Assembly: GCA_902771735.1 (NCBI GenBank)
Contig: CACXXO010000008.1
Span: forward strand, 1-64,000
Origin: an uncultured Bacteroidota bacterium
Lineage (GTDB): Bacteria; Bacteroidota; Bacteroidia; Bacteroidales; P3
Direction: 5' to 3'
Length of the DNA: 64,000 nucleotides
Shown here: piece by piece, positions 47,523-57,154 of the stretch
Numbering within the stretch: position 1 is the stretch's first letter
Layout of the letters: every line of letters begins with the position of its first letter
The notes under the pieces: model-generated
Databases searched by the model: none
Told to the model about the DNA's origin: nothing
The model's input: the letters and a program-made list of their open reading frames with translations, nothing else
Made by a program: the position numbers and the translations under genes

Positions 47523-48771
47523 CATCAGCAAGATCTACCGCCTCGGCTTGGTGTCTACCGGCACACTGGCACACGACTTGAAGCGATGGTGGACGATGAG
47601 CGTCCGGGGCGAAGAAGATCCCTACCTAACCATCGGCGAGACCAACGATCGCAGTACCAAGGGCGACAGCGAATATGTGTGGGCCTTGCGCAACATTGAC
47701 TTCAAAGTGGAGCAGGGCGATGTCGTGGGCATCATCGGCAAGAACGGAGCCGGCAAGAGCACCCTGCTGAAAATTCTCTCCAAAGTCACCGCCCCCACCA
47801 CCGGTACTATCCGCGCCCGTGGCCGTATTGGGAGTTTGCTGGAGGTCGGTACCGGCTTTCACCCCGAGATGACAGGGCGCGAAAATATATACATGAACGG
47901 TGCCATCCTCGGCATGAACAAGCAAGAGATTACTCGCAAGCTTGATGAGATAGTGGACTTCAGCGGCTGCGAGCGTTATATCGACACCCCCGTGAAGCGT
48001 TATTCGAGCGGTATGATGGTGCGGTTGGGCTTTGCCGTCGCCGCCCACCTCGACCCCGAGATACTGGTCGTTGACGAAGTTCTCGCCGTCGGTGATGCCG
48101 AATTCCAGAAAAAAGCTATCGGCAAAATGCGGGACGTCAGCAAAGGCGAAGGAAGGACGGTGTTGTTTGTGAGTCATAACATGGCGAGTATACGAGCTCT
48201 CTGTCACACTGGTATACTCCTAAATAATGGCCACATACAAACCATAGGCAAGATAAATGAAGTAGTAGAAACTTACATTGGGGGCAAGAAAGACAGCAAC
48301 AATTCTATTTACGAAGACATTGCCATTGCCCCAGGAAACGACAAGATCCGAATCCGCGAATTTTCCATAAGCCCCATACATGGAAATATAATTGATGTAG
48401 AATCAGGCATTCGTATAAATCTTGTTTTCAAAAACAACACCCCAAACATCATACTGGACACAACATTTGAATTACGTACTGCTGATGATGTAATTGTATT
48501 CCATACAGGGAAGGTGCTGAGTCCTGATGGTGATTCTCGAAAAGGGTTCTACCAAGTAACTTTTGACATCCCCGCCCACACCCTCAATACAGGGAACTAC
48601 ACAATACGAATATGGTTTGGACAGAATCAGAAATACATTCTTTGGGGAACCTATGAACATCACTTCCATATCGAGAACACCTACACCAATCAAGGGCGCA
48701 ACCTCAATAATCTTCCTGGAATACTGAAACCACAATTCGACATAATCACGGATTATTCAGAAAGACTATGA
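47497..48771 (+). CDS. wzt: Wzt-like ABC exporter ATPase with carbohydrate-binding C-terminal domain
   Basis: 424 residues. ATPase domain (1-245): Walker A GKNGAGKST, signature YSSGMMVRL, Walker B ILVVDEVLAVGD and H-loop FVSHN. Residues 280-424 are a Wzt C-terminal type beta-sandwich (GIRINLVFKNN, 'FHIENTYTNQGR') that binds the end of the export glycan in relatives. Base composition changes abruptly near 48,190-48,230: the ATPase part is GC-rich, the C-terminal part AT-rich like the following genes. Its stop overlaps the next start (ATGA). Confidence 0.92.
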   Translation: MATAIEFNNISKIYRLGLVSTGTLAHDLKRWWTMSVRGEEDPYLTIGETNDRSTKGDSEYVWALRNIDFKVEQGDVVGIIGKNGAGKSTLLKILSKVTAPTTGTIRARGRIGSLLEVGTGFHPEMTGRENIYMNGAILGMNKQEITRKLDEIVDFSGCERYIDTPVKRYSSGMMVRLGFAVAAHLDPEILVVDEVLAVGDAEFQKKAIGKMRDVSKGEGRTVLFVSHNMASIRALCHTGILLNNGHIQTIGKINEVVETYIGGKKDSNNSIYEDIAIAPGNDKIRIREFSISPIHGNIIDVESGIRINLVFKNNTPNIILDTTFELRTADDVIVFHTGKVLSPDGDSRKGFYQVTFDIPAHTLNTGNYTIRIWFGQNQKYILWGTYEHHFHIENTYTNQGRNLNNLPGILKPQFDIITDYSERL

Positions 48772-49160
48772 ACGCACGCATAATAGAACTACCAAAGATT
48801 CTAGACCAACGAGGTAATCTTACCTTTATTGAAGAAGAAAACCATATTCCCTTCAAAATAGAGCGTACATTCTGGATATATGATGTCCCAGGAGGGGAGA
48901 ATCGCGGGGGACATGCTTACAGGGAAACGGAAGAATTTATTGTCGCACTCAGCGGCAGTTTTACAGTGCAGCTCGACAATGGGCATGAGCGACAGGAGTT
49001 TCACCTCAACCGCTCCTATTACGGACTATATGTCCCCCGAATGGTGTGGCGTGAAATGACAAACTTCTCGACCAATTCCCTTGCTCTTGTATTGGCATCC
49101 ACCCCATATTCGACCGAAGATTATATTCGAGATTATTCCATTTTCAAAAACCTCGTTTGA
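48768..49160 (+). CDS. FdtA/QdtA-like dTDP-4-keto-6-deoxyhexose ketoisomerase, copy 1
   Basis: 130 residues of a WxcM/FdtA-type cupin: 'ILDQRGNLTFIEEENHIPF', IERTFWIYDVPGGENRGGHA, 'LSGSFTVQLDNG' and 'VPRMVWREMTNFS'. FdtA moves the keto group of dTDP-4-keto-6-deoxyglucose from C4 to C3, ready for amination. In FdtA the sequence HAH holds the catalytic base and acid; here it reads HAY, so the second His is a Tyr. A paralogue with intact HAH follows directly. AT-rich. Confidence 0.8.
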   Translation: MNARIIELPKILDQRGNLTFIEEENHIPFKIERTFWIYDVPGGENRGGHAYRETEEFIVALSGSFTVQLDNGHERQEFHLNRSYYGLYVPRMVWREMTNFSTNSLALVLASTPYSTEDYIRDYSIFKNLV

Positions 49161-49570
49161 TGACAACCATTGATGACTGCAAAATAATATCCCTAGACCG
49201 TCACCACAGCGACCGACAAGGAGATTTGTCTGTGGTAGAAAACCATATTAATATTCCATTTGAGGTAAAGCGCGTTTATTATTTGTACGATATTCCCGGA
49301 GGTGCAGAACGTGGCGGACATGCCCATAAGAATCTGCAACAATTAATAATTGCAGCCAGCGGTAGTTTCACAGTGGTGTTGGACGATGGCAAGACAAAAC
49401 GTTCAGTCTCATTAAACAGGCCTTACCAAGGCCTACTCATAGTGCCGGGAATATGGCGTGAATTAGTTGATTTCTCATCTGGTGCAATATGCTTAGTACT
49501 AGCCTCGGAAAAATATGACGAAAGTGATTATATTAGGGAATATAATGATTTTCTAATGCTCAAAAAATGA
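49160..49570 (+). CDS. FdtA/QdtA-like dTDP-4-keto-6-deoxyhexose ketoisomerase, copy 2
   Basis: 136 residues. Same fold and motifs as the preceding gene: 'GDLSVVENHINIPFEVKRVYYLYDIPGGAERGGHAHKNL', 'ASGSFTVVLDDG' and 'IVPGIWRELVDFSSG'. Here the HAH pair is intact, so this is the likelier active 3,4-ketoisomerase. The ATG at 49160 shares its A with the TGA of copy 1; an in-frame TTG one codon before is rejected. The stop overlaps the next start. Confidence 0.85.
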   Translation: MTTIDDCKIISLDRHHSDRQGDLSVVENHINIPFEVKRVYYLYDIPGGAERGGHAHKNLQQLIIAASGSFTVVLDDGKTKRSVSLNRPYQGLLIVPGIWRELVDFSSGAICLVLASEKYDESDYIREYNDFLMLKK

Positions 49571-50352
49571 TGGATTTAGATATGTTTACCGGAAAAGGTG
49601 CAATAATCAGCCCCTCTGCCATTCTGGGGAAGAATGTTCGCATTGGCGACCGTACAATCATTTACGACAATGTAGAAATTGGCGACAACACCGTTATATG
49701 TAACGATTGTATCATCGGAGAGCCATTAACCGCATACTACAAGGACACTGACAATTACAATAACCCCAAAACCATCATAGGCGCCGACTCACTTGTACGC
49801 AGCCACACCATTATCTATGCAGGGAATACAATTGGCGATCACTTTCAGACAGGCCACCGCGTGACACTGCGGGAAAACACCATAATTGGATCACATTGCA
49901 GTTTAGGCACTTTGGATGACATTCAAGGCAACTCACGTTTTGGTGATTATTGTCGTTTGCACAGCAATGTCCATATTGGGATGCATTCTGTATTGGGAAA
50001 TTTTGTGTTTGTATATCCATACGTGGTATTCACCAACGACCCCACCCCACCCTCCGATAATTTGATGGGGCCATCCGTAGGAGATTATACCCAGATTGCC
50101 ACCGGTAGTGTTTTGCTTCCGGGGATTAAGATAGGTAAACACTGTGTGATTGGTGCTTGCTCGCTGATAACCAAAGACGTCGACGACTACATGTTAGCCA
50201 TGGGCAGCCCAGCCCAGCCCGTCAAGAACATAAGGGAGATAATAGACCGGTCTACCGGAAAGCCTCATTACCCATGGCCCTATTATTTTGACAGAGGTAT
50301 GCCATGGAGTGGAGTAGGGTATGACAAGTGGAAAAACGAAACAGAAAAATGA
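49567..50352 (+). CDS. Left-handed beta-helix N-acyltransferase
   Basis: 261 residues of hexapeptide repeats ([31 protein letters not shown] ... [26 protein letters not shown]), ending [16 protein letters not shown]. In fdt/qdt loci an acyltransferase (FdtC/QdtC) acetylates the 3-amino group, and this gene lies between ketoisomerase and aminotransferase, so that role is inferred. The C-terminal '[14 protein letters not shown]' stretch is unusual and not assigned. It overlaps the next gene's start by 4 bases. Confidence 0.7.
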   Translation: MMDLDMFTGKGAIISPSAILGKNVRIGDRTIIYDNVEIGDNTVICNDCIIGEPLTAYYKDTDNYNNPKTIIGADSLVRSHTIIYAGNTIGDHFQTGHRVTLRENTIIGSHCSLGTLDDIQGNSRFGDYCRLHSNVHIGMHSVLGNFVFVYPYVVFTNDPTPPSDNLMGPSVGDYTQIATGSVLLPGIKIGKHCVIGACSLITKDVDDYMLAMGSPAQPVKNIREIIDRSTGKPHYPWPYYFDRGMPWSGVGYDKWKNETEK

Positions 50353-51449
50353 TTCCTTTTTTGCCATTAAAAGACATCACCTCAGCGTATCGCGATGAAA
50401 TATCCACAGCGATAAGCCGAGTGGTGAATAGCGGCTGGTATCTTCAAGGGGCGGAAAACACGTCCTTTGAACGCAACTATGCTGAATATATCGGCAGTCG
50501 CCATTGCATTAGTTGTGGCAACGGACTGGATGCGTTGACATTAATATTGCGAGCATATAAGGAGTTGGGGATTATGTGCGATGGGGATGAAATTATTGTG
50601 CCGGCCAACACATATATTGCATCTATTCTCGCCATCACTGAAAACCACCTGATTCCTGTGCTGGTAGAGCCAAAACTTGAAACATTAGAGATTGACGACA
50701 GCCAAATTGAAAAGCATATCACTCCTCGCACACGAGCAATAATGATAGTGCATCTCTATGGCCGTTGCGCCTATACTAACAACATCGGCAACCTATGCCG
50801 GAAATATAATCTCAAACTGATCGAGGACAATGCACAAGCACATGGATGTCGTTTTAACACAAAACGTACTGGCTCACTCGGTGATGCTGCAGGGCATTCG
50901 TTCTATCCCGGGAAGAACCTTGGCGCTTTAGGCGATGCCGGGGCTGTTACGACAGACAACGAAGAATTAGCCACATGTGTCCGGGCCTTGGCCAACTATG
51001 GGAGCTCCCAAAAATATGTATTTGACTATTGTGGCCGCAATAGTCGACTCGACGAGATTCAAGCTGCTGTCCTGGACGTAAAACTACGGCATCTGGATGC
51101 CGACAATCGAAAAAGACAGCAAGTGGCGGACTATTACTCCGAAAACATATCTAATCCATTAATCAAACTGCCGATACGGCTGCCCGACGAAAACAATGTT
51201 TATCACCTCTTCCCCATCTTTTGTACAAGGCGCGACGAACTTCAACAATATCTTACCAATAATGGGGTACAAACTTTGATACATTATCCTATCCCCCCTC
51301 ATAAGCAAAACTGTTATCGTAACTGGAGCAATACCGCTCTGCCGATTACCGAGAAAATACACGCAGAGGAATTATCTCTACCTATCAGCCCCGTCTTGAA
51401 TATTGAGGATGCCAAACAAATCGTCAACCTGATTAATACCTTTGAGTAA
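50349..51449 (+). CDS. FdtB/QdtB-like PLP sugar aminotransferase
   Basis: 366 residues. DegT/DnrJ/EryC1 family: '[26 protein letters not shown]', [12 protein letters not shown], '[15 protein letters not shown]', '[10 protein letters not shown]' and [18 protein letters not shown] with PLP Lys189. Next to two FdtA-like ketoisomerases it should aminate C3 of the dTDP-3-keto sugar, giving a Fuc3N- or Qui3N-type product. The ATG at 50349 overlaps the preceding stop; an upstream ATG (50328) lies inside the acyltransferase. Confidence 0.88.
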   Translation: MIPFLPLKDITSAYRDEISTAISRVVNSGWYLQGAENTSFERNYAEYIGSRHCISCGNGLDALTLILRAYKELGIMCDGDEIIVPANTYIASILAITENHLIPVLVEPKLETLEIDDSQIEKHITPRTRAIMIVHLYGRCAYTNNIGNLCRKYNLKLIEDNAQAHGCRFNTKRTGSLGDAAGHSFYPGKNLGALGDAGAVTTDNEELATCVRALANYGSSQKYVFDYCGRNSRLDEIQAAVLDVKLRHLDADNRKRQQVADYYSENISNPLIKLPIRLPDENNVYHLFPIFCTRRDELQQYLTNNGVQTLIHYPIPPHKQNCYRNWSNTALPITEKIHAEELSLPISPVLNIEDAKQIVNLINTFE

Positions 51450-51456
51450 GAATAAA

Positions 51457-52434
51457 ATGGCCAACCATCCTCTTGTCACTTTTCTGCTTTTAACCTTTAA
51501 TCAAGAGAATTATATATTAGATGCTCTTGAGGGGGCTGTTTGTCAAGACTATCCCAATTTAGAAATTATTATTTCCGACGACTGTTCTACAGATAATACC
51601 AACGATATTATTAAGAAATTTCTGACTAGCTACCATGGCGATCACAAAATCATATACAACCGTAACGACTCAAATCTTGGGCTAATACCACATTTCAACA
51701 AGGCAATATCTTTATCACATGGAGATTACATCGTTCTGGCTGCTGGTGACGATATATCCTTACCAAACAGGACGTCTATTTCTGTCAATGCCATCCAAGA
51801 AACAGGTGCCATGAGCCTGGCAACCAACTTTAAATATATTGACAGCAATGGTACACCATTAAATTCTTTGGGATTTCAAACACTTAAAGAGCCCACCTTA
51901 TACACAATAAACGACTATATATCACTAATATCCGCCCCACCATCTGGTCCTTCTCGCATTATTAATCGAATTATAATGGACACCTTTGGACCTTTCCTGG
52001 ATGATTGTCCGACAGAAGACACAACTCTTACACTACGAGCTTTACTCCTGGGATGTGTAGCACATACAAATACCACATGTGTCTTATATAGGTGGCACGG
52101 GCAAAACATCTCCGCCCCAGAGAATCTGTACCATAAAATCAAACCCAGAAAAATATATAACCAATATTACCATGACATAAAGATTGCGAAATCCAAAAAC
52201 CTAATTAACCAAAAAACCTTTCGTAATCTCAAAAAAACAATAAACGACTACCTCCAATATCAAATATTTATCCGTAAAATATATTCCGAGCACAACAAAT
52301 ATATCAGACATCTCCATTGTATTCTTTATTTAATCAATCCACATATCCTTCCTGCACACAAAAAGAAATCTTATTTGAGGCAAAACTGCAAAGACCTATT
52401 TATAATTTGGGATGCTTTACATGGAAAGAAATAA
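51457..52434 (+). CDS. Family 2 glycosyltransferase
   Basis: 325 residues. GT-A start 'PLVTFLLLTFNQENYILDALEGAVCQDYPNLEIIISDDCSTD', with the metal-binding site in VLAAGDDIS near residue 95. The C-terminal half is Lys/Asn/Tyr-rich and AT-rich. Sugar specificity is unknown. The ATG at 51457 is preferred to an in-frame TTG inside the aminotransferase end. Confidence 0.85.
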   Translation: MANHPLVTFLLLTFNQENYILDALEGAVCQDYPNLEIIISDDCSTDNTNDIIKKFLTSYHGDHKIIYNRNDSNLGLIPHFNKAISLSHGDYIVLAAGDDISLPNRTSISVNAIQETGAMSLATNFKYIDSNGTPLNSLGFQTLKEPTLYTINDYISLISAPPSGPSRIINRIIMDTFGPFLDDCPTEDTTLTLRALLLGCVAHTNTTCVLYRWHGQNISAPENLYHKIKPRKIYNQYYHDIKIAKSKNLINQKTFRNLKKTINDYLQYQIFIRKIYSEHNKYIRHLHCILYLINPHILPAHKKKSYLRQNCKDLFIIWDALHGKK

Positions 52435-53422
52435 ATCATACTTCGACCCTCACGAACATATACATTCCAAAAACAATCGTAGATTTTCTCGATATTACTT
52501 TAAGCTAGCGAAATTTTGGAATTCAAAGATTGCACATAGGAAAATTGTAATAATCAATGCTTTTGTCAGCATATCATGGGGAAAAATCGAACACAATAAT
52601 TGGGGTGACGACATAAATCTTCTTTTTCTCAGGCATATAACCAACGACTATCTACTTCCCTTAAGGTCAATGGCATATCCTTCTTCGGATATTTATTATG
52701 TGAACAGCGATGAACGGCCGACAATTGTTTCAGCAATAGGGTCCACCATCCAAATGATAGACAGACCTAATGCTGTTATTTGGGGAAGTGGGTTAATACA
52801 AGACAATATCACTCCCAATCTTACTGCAGCAAAGGTTTGTGCTGTCAGAGGGCCACTTACAAGAGAAATACTAATCCGTAACGGAATACAATGCCCGGAA
52901 GTTTATGGAGATCCAGCATTATTATTACCATTATATTATACGCCCAGGCAATCAAAAAGGAAGAAATATAAGATAGGTATTATTCCTCACTATGTAGACT
53001 TTTTCAAAGAAGAGTTACAACAGTTCTCCAACATAGACAATGTTTTAATAATCAAAACATTTGGGTATAAAAAATGGACTGATTATATTGACCAGGTAAA
53101 TTCATGTGAGTTTATAGTTTCATCATCCCTGCATGGGCTTATAATCGCCGAAGCGTACAATATTCCCAATCTATGGGCGGAATTCCAAGAACCGATTATT
53201 GGAGACACCCATAGACGTTTTAAATTCCACGATTTTTTCCAATCGATACAACTTGATAGAGAATTGCCATATACTATAAATATTGGAACCTCTTTTTCTG
53301 ACTTATATGAACAACGGAACTACTACAAAAAAGCTCCTGGTTTATCTCTAATGCCATTAATAAACGCTTGCCCATTCTCTCTAAAACTTTCTTCATTAAA
53401 CATCGAAGAAAAGACTACTTGA
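52412..53422 (+). CDS. Polysaccharide pyruvyl transferase family protein
   Basis: 336 residues. Matches the PF04230 type: 'NWGDDINLLFLRHI' (start of the fold), 'IVSAIGSTIQMI', 'AVIWGSGLI', AVRGPLTREIL, 'VYGDPALLLP', 'IGIIPHYVD' and 'SSSLHGLIIAEAYNIP'. Such enzymes place ketal-linked pyruvate on sugar residues. A second ATG at 52421 could be the true start. It overlaps the preceding gene by 23 bases. Strongly AT-rich. Confidence 0.85.
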   Translation: MLYMERNKSYFDPHEHIHSKNNRRFSRYYFKLAKFWNSKIAHRKIVIINAFVSISWGKIEHNNWGDDINLLFLRHITNDYLLPLRSMAYPSSDIYYVNSDERPTIVSAIGSTIQMIDRPNAVIWGSGLIQDNITPNLTAAKVCAVRGPLTREILIRNGIQCPEVYGDPALLLPLYYTPRQSKRKKYKIGIIPHYVDFFKEELQQFSNIDNVLIIKTFGYKKWTDYIDQVNSCEFIVSSSLHGLIIAEAYNIPNLWAEFQEPIIGDTHRRFKFHDFFQSIQLDRELPYTINIGTSFSDLYEQRNYYKKAPGLSLMPLINACPFSLKLSSLNIEEKTT

Positions 53423-53459
53423 GATAAAAACGCCATTAACAACATAATATAAATACACA

Positions 53460-54278
53460 ATGGAGAAAGAGCGAATAATAGTAACCCTGACGTCATACAA
53501 GCCCCGCCTGACGAACTTGCACACTGTACTTGACACTATTTTCGCACAAACCTTGCCGCCGGATATCGTAGTTCTTAATCTAGCATTCGATGAAGTATTG
53601 CCCAGTGATGTCTCGGAATATCTTGAGACCCACAATGTAGATGTTTTCCGCGTTGCCGATACCAAAGTATACAAAAAACTAATACCCACACTCAAACGCT
53701 ATCCGAACGATGTCATAATCACCATCGACGATGACTTTTTATACCCATGTGGTATGATTGAAGACTTCATGTCATTACATGCAAAGCACCCTAATAATCC
53801 CATTTCGGGTAATCGGGAGGTGTTTTATCGAATGCAATGCCATTGTGGATGTGCCTCATTGACCAAGGCGAAGTTTCTGGGGGAGTATCTATACCAAATA
53901 GATGACGATATTATTGAGAATTGCCCAAGTGACGACATGGTATATACTTTCTTCGCCACGAAAGCCGGATATCCTTATTTGCAGTCGAAAAATGAATATT
54001 TCCTGAATATGCCGGAATGCAATATAAAAGAAAGCCAAAGTTATTCTGGCAATATCAATGGTGACATTGGAGTGATAAATACCTACAAGTACCTTGTCAA
54101 ACATTACGGCGAGGTAAAAGACATTACCGCCTCATATATCCATGATGAAGATATTGTAAAAGTAATAGATAATATCCATAAAAAAACTGAATGGAAAATC
54201 GAATGCGATATTCGTTCTTCTCATGCCTATCGTATTGGTAAAACCCTACTAAAGCCTTTTACATGGATAAAAAGATAG
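53460..54278 (+). CDS. Putative GT-A glycosyltransferase
   Basis: 272 residues. 'IIVTLTSYKPRLTNLHTVLDTIFAQTLPPDIVVLNLA' resembles a glycosyltransferase start, and VIITIDDDFLYP holds the metal-binding DDD. 'NCPSDDMVYTFFATKAGYP' may be the acceptor side. It does not look like a standard family 2 enzyme, so the family is left open. AT-rich; last gene of the AT-rich cassette. Confidence 0.7.
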   Translation: MEKERIIVTLTSYKPRLTNLHTVLDTIFAQTLPPDIVVLNLAFDEVLPSDVSEYLETHNVDVFRVADTKVYKKLIPTLKRYPNDVIITIDDDFLYPCGMIEDFMSLHAKHPNNPISGNREVFYRMQCHCGCASLTKAKFLGEYLYQIDDDIIENCPSDDMVYTFFATKAGYPYLQSKNEYFLNMPECNIKESQSYSGNINGDIGVINTYKYLVKHYGEVKDITASYIHDEDIVKVIDNIHKKTEWKIECDIRSSHAYRIGKTLLKPFTWIKR

Positions 54279-54285
54279 GTGAATA

Positions 54286-55239
54286 ATGATTTCCGTCGCC
54301 CTCTGCACATACAATGGTGAACAATATATTCACGAACAGCTGGAGTCTGTTCTAAACCAGACTATGCCGGTGGATGAAATTGTGGTATGCGACGACGGAA
54401 GTTCCGACAACACCTTGCAAATTATCGAGAGTCTCAACAAAAGTACACAAACCGACATCCGCATATACCGCAACGAAAAGAATCTCGGTCCCGCACTCAA
54501 TTTTCAAAAAGCAATAAACCTCTGCCTCGGAGACATTGTCTTTCTTTCTGACCAGGATGATATTTGGCATAAAAACAAGGTTAATGCTATGGTTGACTGG
54601 TTTAAAGATAATCCGACACAGTGTGTCGCTTTCTCTGATGCAGACTTGATTGATGATGCGAACAACCTGATTACGGAAAAGTCTTTGTGGGAGTGTGTCG
54701 GTTTCTCGGACAAGGCCATAAAAGCCTTTCACGCAGGATTGGGAGTAGAACTATTTTGCTATGAGAATCGTGCTACCGGCGCAACCATGGCAGTCCGTCG
54801 GGACTATGCAACAGCTTCACATTTTACGAGTATATGCAACAACATAATTCTTCATGATGGAGCAATTGCGATGTTGGCAGCAAAAGAAAATGTGATTGGC
54901 TTTATCCCTGAAAAATTAACGCGATACCGTTGCCACCATGGGCAATCCGTTGGAATTGGCGCTACGCTATACCATCCGTTAAGCGATGATGCAAGAGACA
55001 CAAGTCCCCTGTGTGAACAATGGTATTCTTTACCCCTTTCTTCGGATTTAAAAAAACACATTGCCTTTATTCGAACACGTCACCGCACGAAGCATCAGCC
55101 ACTAGGACCGTTCCGGATGATACGTTCAATACGTTCATACTGCAAATACTATCACAGACTTTGGCCCAGTTTCTTGATTTTCGACCTAACACAATGGCTT
55201 ACAAATATGTGGCACAGAATCTTCCGTTACAACAGTTAA
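54286..55239 (+). CDS. Family 2 glycosyltransferase (rhamnosyltransferase-like)
   Basis: 317 residues. Starts MISVALCTYNGEQYIHEQLE, followed by 'MPVDEIVVCDDGSSDNT', FLSDQDDIWH (metal site, typical of rhamnosyltransferases of this group) and 'LHDGAIAMLAA'. dTDP-rhamnose from RmlACD in cluster 1 is a plausible donor. Base composition is intermediate between the AT-rich cassette and the following GC-rich genes. Confidence 0.85.
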   Translation: MISVALCTYNGEQYIHEQLESVLNQTMPVDEIVVCDDGSSDNTLQIIESLNKSTQTDIRIYRNEKNLGPALNFQKAINLCLGDIVFLSDQDDIWHKNKVNAMVDWFKDNPTQCVAFSDADLIDDANNLITEKSLWECVGFSDKAIKAFHAGLGVELFCYENRATGATMAVRRDYATASHFTSICNNIILHDGAIAMLAAKENVIGFIPEKLTRYRCHHGQSVGIGATLYHPLSDDARDTSPLCEQWYSLPLSSDLKKHIAFIRTRHRTKHQPLGPFRMIRSIRSYCKYYHRLWPSFLIFDLTQWLTNMWHRIFRYNS

Positions 55240-55250
55240 CAAAAGCAACC

Positions 55251-56150
55251 ATGCCCACCGTATCTGTCATAGTGCCCAACTACAACCATGCGCCGTACTT
55301 GAAGCAGCGCATCGACAGCATATTGGGTCAGACCTATCAGGACTTCGAACTGATTCTACTTGACGACTGCTCGTCCGACGGGAGCTGCGACCTCATGGAA
55401 GGCTACCGCAGCAACCCACACGTGAGCCACATTGTCTACAACGAAGCAAACAGCGGCTCGGCATTCCGCCAATGGAACAAAGGAATCACTCTTGCCAAAG
55501 GCGAATGGATATGGGTGGCAGAGAGCGACGACTATGCCGAACCGACTTTCCTCGGACGATTGATGGACGAAGTCGCCAAGGAACCCGACAGTACAATGGC
55601 CTATGCCGCTACCTGGTGGGTTGACATGCAAGGAAACAACCTATGGAACAACTCAAACGGCAATGCCATCCATATCCATGATGGGCACGACTATATCAGA
55701 CACAGGCTGGCTGTCGCCAATTCCATCGCCAATGTCAGCGAATGTATATTCCGCCGCAACTGCTACCACCCCACCGAAGCCTGTCGCTACGAGCACATGC
55801 GACTCTGCGGCGACTGGTTCTTTTATATACTTTTGGCCGAACAGGGCAATGTGATAGAACTAGAAGAGCCGCTGAACTACTACCGCCAGCACAGCAGCAA
55901 TATCTCCAACGACGCCGAACATCGCGGACTCACCCTTATTGAAGGCGCCAATGTACTGGAATACATCATTAAACATTGCGGGGTAAAAACCAAAGACTAC
56001 GCCCGCGGCTGGGGCAAACTTTGGGCTTGCTATGAGCGGAAATACAATTTCACATCCGACGTGAAACAACAAGTCCGCAAGCGCATGTCGTCATTCCCAG
56101 CCATCATTTTTTGGCATACACTATACACCCTGAAACGATGGCCAAAGTAA
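55251..56150 (+). CDS. Family 2 glycosyltransferase
   Basis: 299 residues. MPTVSVIVPNYNHAPYLKQR, 'LILLDDCSSDGS', 'WVAESDDYAEP' with the DxD-like metal site, and 'YYRQHSSNIS' late in the catalytic domain. The ATG at 55251 is chosen because homology begins there; longer reading overlaps the preceding gene. The end overlaps the next gene by 13 bases. Confidence 0.88.
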   Translation: MPTVSVIVPNYNHAPYLKQRIDSILGQTYQDFELILLDDCSSDGSCDLMEGYRSNPHVSHIVYNEANSGSAFRQWNKGITLAKGEWIWVAESDDYAEPTFLGRLMDEVAKEPDSTMAYAATWWVDMQGNNLWNNSNGNAIHIHDGHDYIRHRLAVANSIANVSECIFRRNCYHPTEACRYEHMRLCGDWFFYILLAEQGNVIELEEPLNYYRQHSSNISNDAEHRGLTLIEGANVLEYIIKHCGVKTKDYARGWGKLWACYERKYNFTSDVKQQVRKRMSSFPAIIFWHTLYTLKRWPK

Positions 56151-57154
56151 CCGTTCTGATGCCGACCTACAATGTGGCTCCTTACGTCAAGGAAGCCATC
56201 GGGAGCGTGTTGCGACAGACCTACCGTGACTTCGACCTTCTGGTCATCGACGACTGTTCGACCGACGACACCGTCGCTGTGGTGCGCAGCATCGAAGACC
56301 CTCGCATCAGGATAGTGCAGAACGAGAAGAATGTTGGCCTTGCCGAAAACCTCAACCGCGGCCTAAGCCATATCACCACTGAGTACGCAGCGCGCATGGA
56401 CGGCGACGATATTGCCGAGCCTTTCTGGCTGGAACGCGAAGTGGACGTCCTCGACAACAATCCCGACATTGGCATTTGCAGCGGAGGATTCGAGCGCTTC
56501 GGTACCATGAAGTCACTGGTACGTTTCCCTGAGCGACACGAGGACTGTATGGCCAACATGCTGTTCGAGTGCAGCGTCATTGTGCCCACGTTCCGCATGA
56601 GCCTCTACCGCGACCACGGTTTGCACTACAGCACAGAGGCTTTCCCCGCCGAAGATTACCGTTTCTGGGCAGAATGTCTTCGAGTGACCAAGATTTACAA
56701 CCTACAGGAGACACTCTTCCACTATCGCATGCATCCAACACAGATATGCACCGCCCGTCGCGAAGAACAGCAACGCAAGGTGGCCGAGGTAAGACGCTAT
56801 ATGCTCGAATGGCTTAGCACCGACTTCACCGAGGAGGAGAAGCACTACTACATAGGTTCCTTCATGGCCCCACAGATAGCCACCAAGCAAGACCTGAACG
56901 AACGCAAAGCCTTTTGCCAAAAGATGGTAGAGCAGAACCGCAGCGTAGGCCATTTCAGTGAAGAAGCACTGCGCAGGAGGCTGGACAAACACCTGCGACT
57001 CACACTATACTGTACCATCGTGGAACGTTATTTTAGAAACAGATACACGCTGCTTGCATATATGCGCTACCTCTTCAGCGGCATGGCTCTCCGCTGCGGA
57101 CGCAAATACGAAACAAAATTCATACTGAAAAGCCTGTTGTGCAAGAAAGCATGA
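56138..57154 (+). CDS. Family 2 glycosyltransferase
   Basis: 338 residues. 'AKVTVLMPTYNVAPYVKEAIGSVLRQTYRDFDLLVIDDCSTDDT', then AARMDGDDIAEP with the metal site and 'FPAEDYRFWAECL' as the likely catalytic-base region. 'FHYRMHPTQICTAR' ends the catalytic part and a helical tail follows. The start at 56138 overlaps the previous stop, and its own stop overlaps the next start (ATGA). Confidence 0.88.
   Translation: MAKVTVLMPTYNVAPYVKEAIGSVLRQTYRDFDLLVIDDCSTDDTVAVVRSIEDPRIRIVQNEKNVGLAENLNRGLSHITTEYAARMDGDDIAEPFWLEREVDVLDNNPDIGICSGGFERFGTMKSLVRFPERHEDCMANMLFECSVIVPTFRMSLYRDHGLHYSTEAFPAEDYRFWAECLRVTKIYNLQETLFHYRMHPTQICTARREEQQRKVAEVRRYMLEWLSTDFTEEEKHYYIGSFMAPQIATKQDLNERKAFCQKMVEQNRSVGHFSEEALRRRLDKHLRLTLYCTIVERYFRNRYTLLAYMRYLFSGMALRCGRKYETKFILKSLLCKKA

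Larger units (their letters stand above)
48200..54280. other. AT-rich, probably transferred cassette
   Basis: From the end of the Wzt ATPase domain to the end of the glycosyltransferase at 53460-54278, A/T-ending codons are much more frequent than in the genes on either side. The segment covers the Wzt binding domain, two ketoisomerases, an acyltransferase, an aminotransferase, two glycosyltransferases and a pyruvyltransferase. All are functions that decide the glycan structure. Confidence 0.7.
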
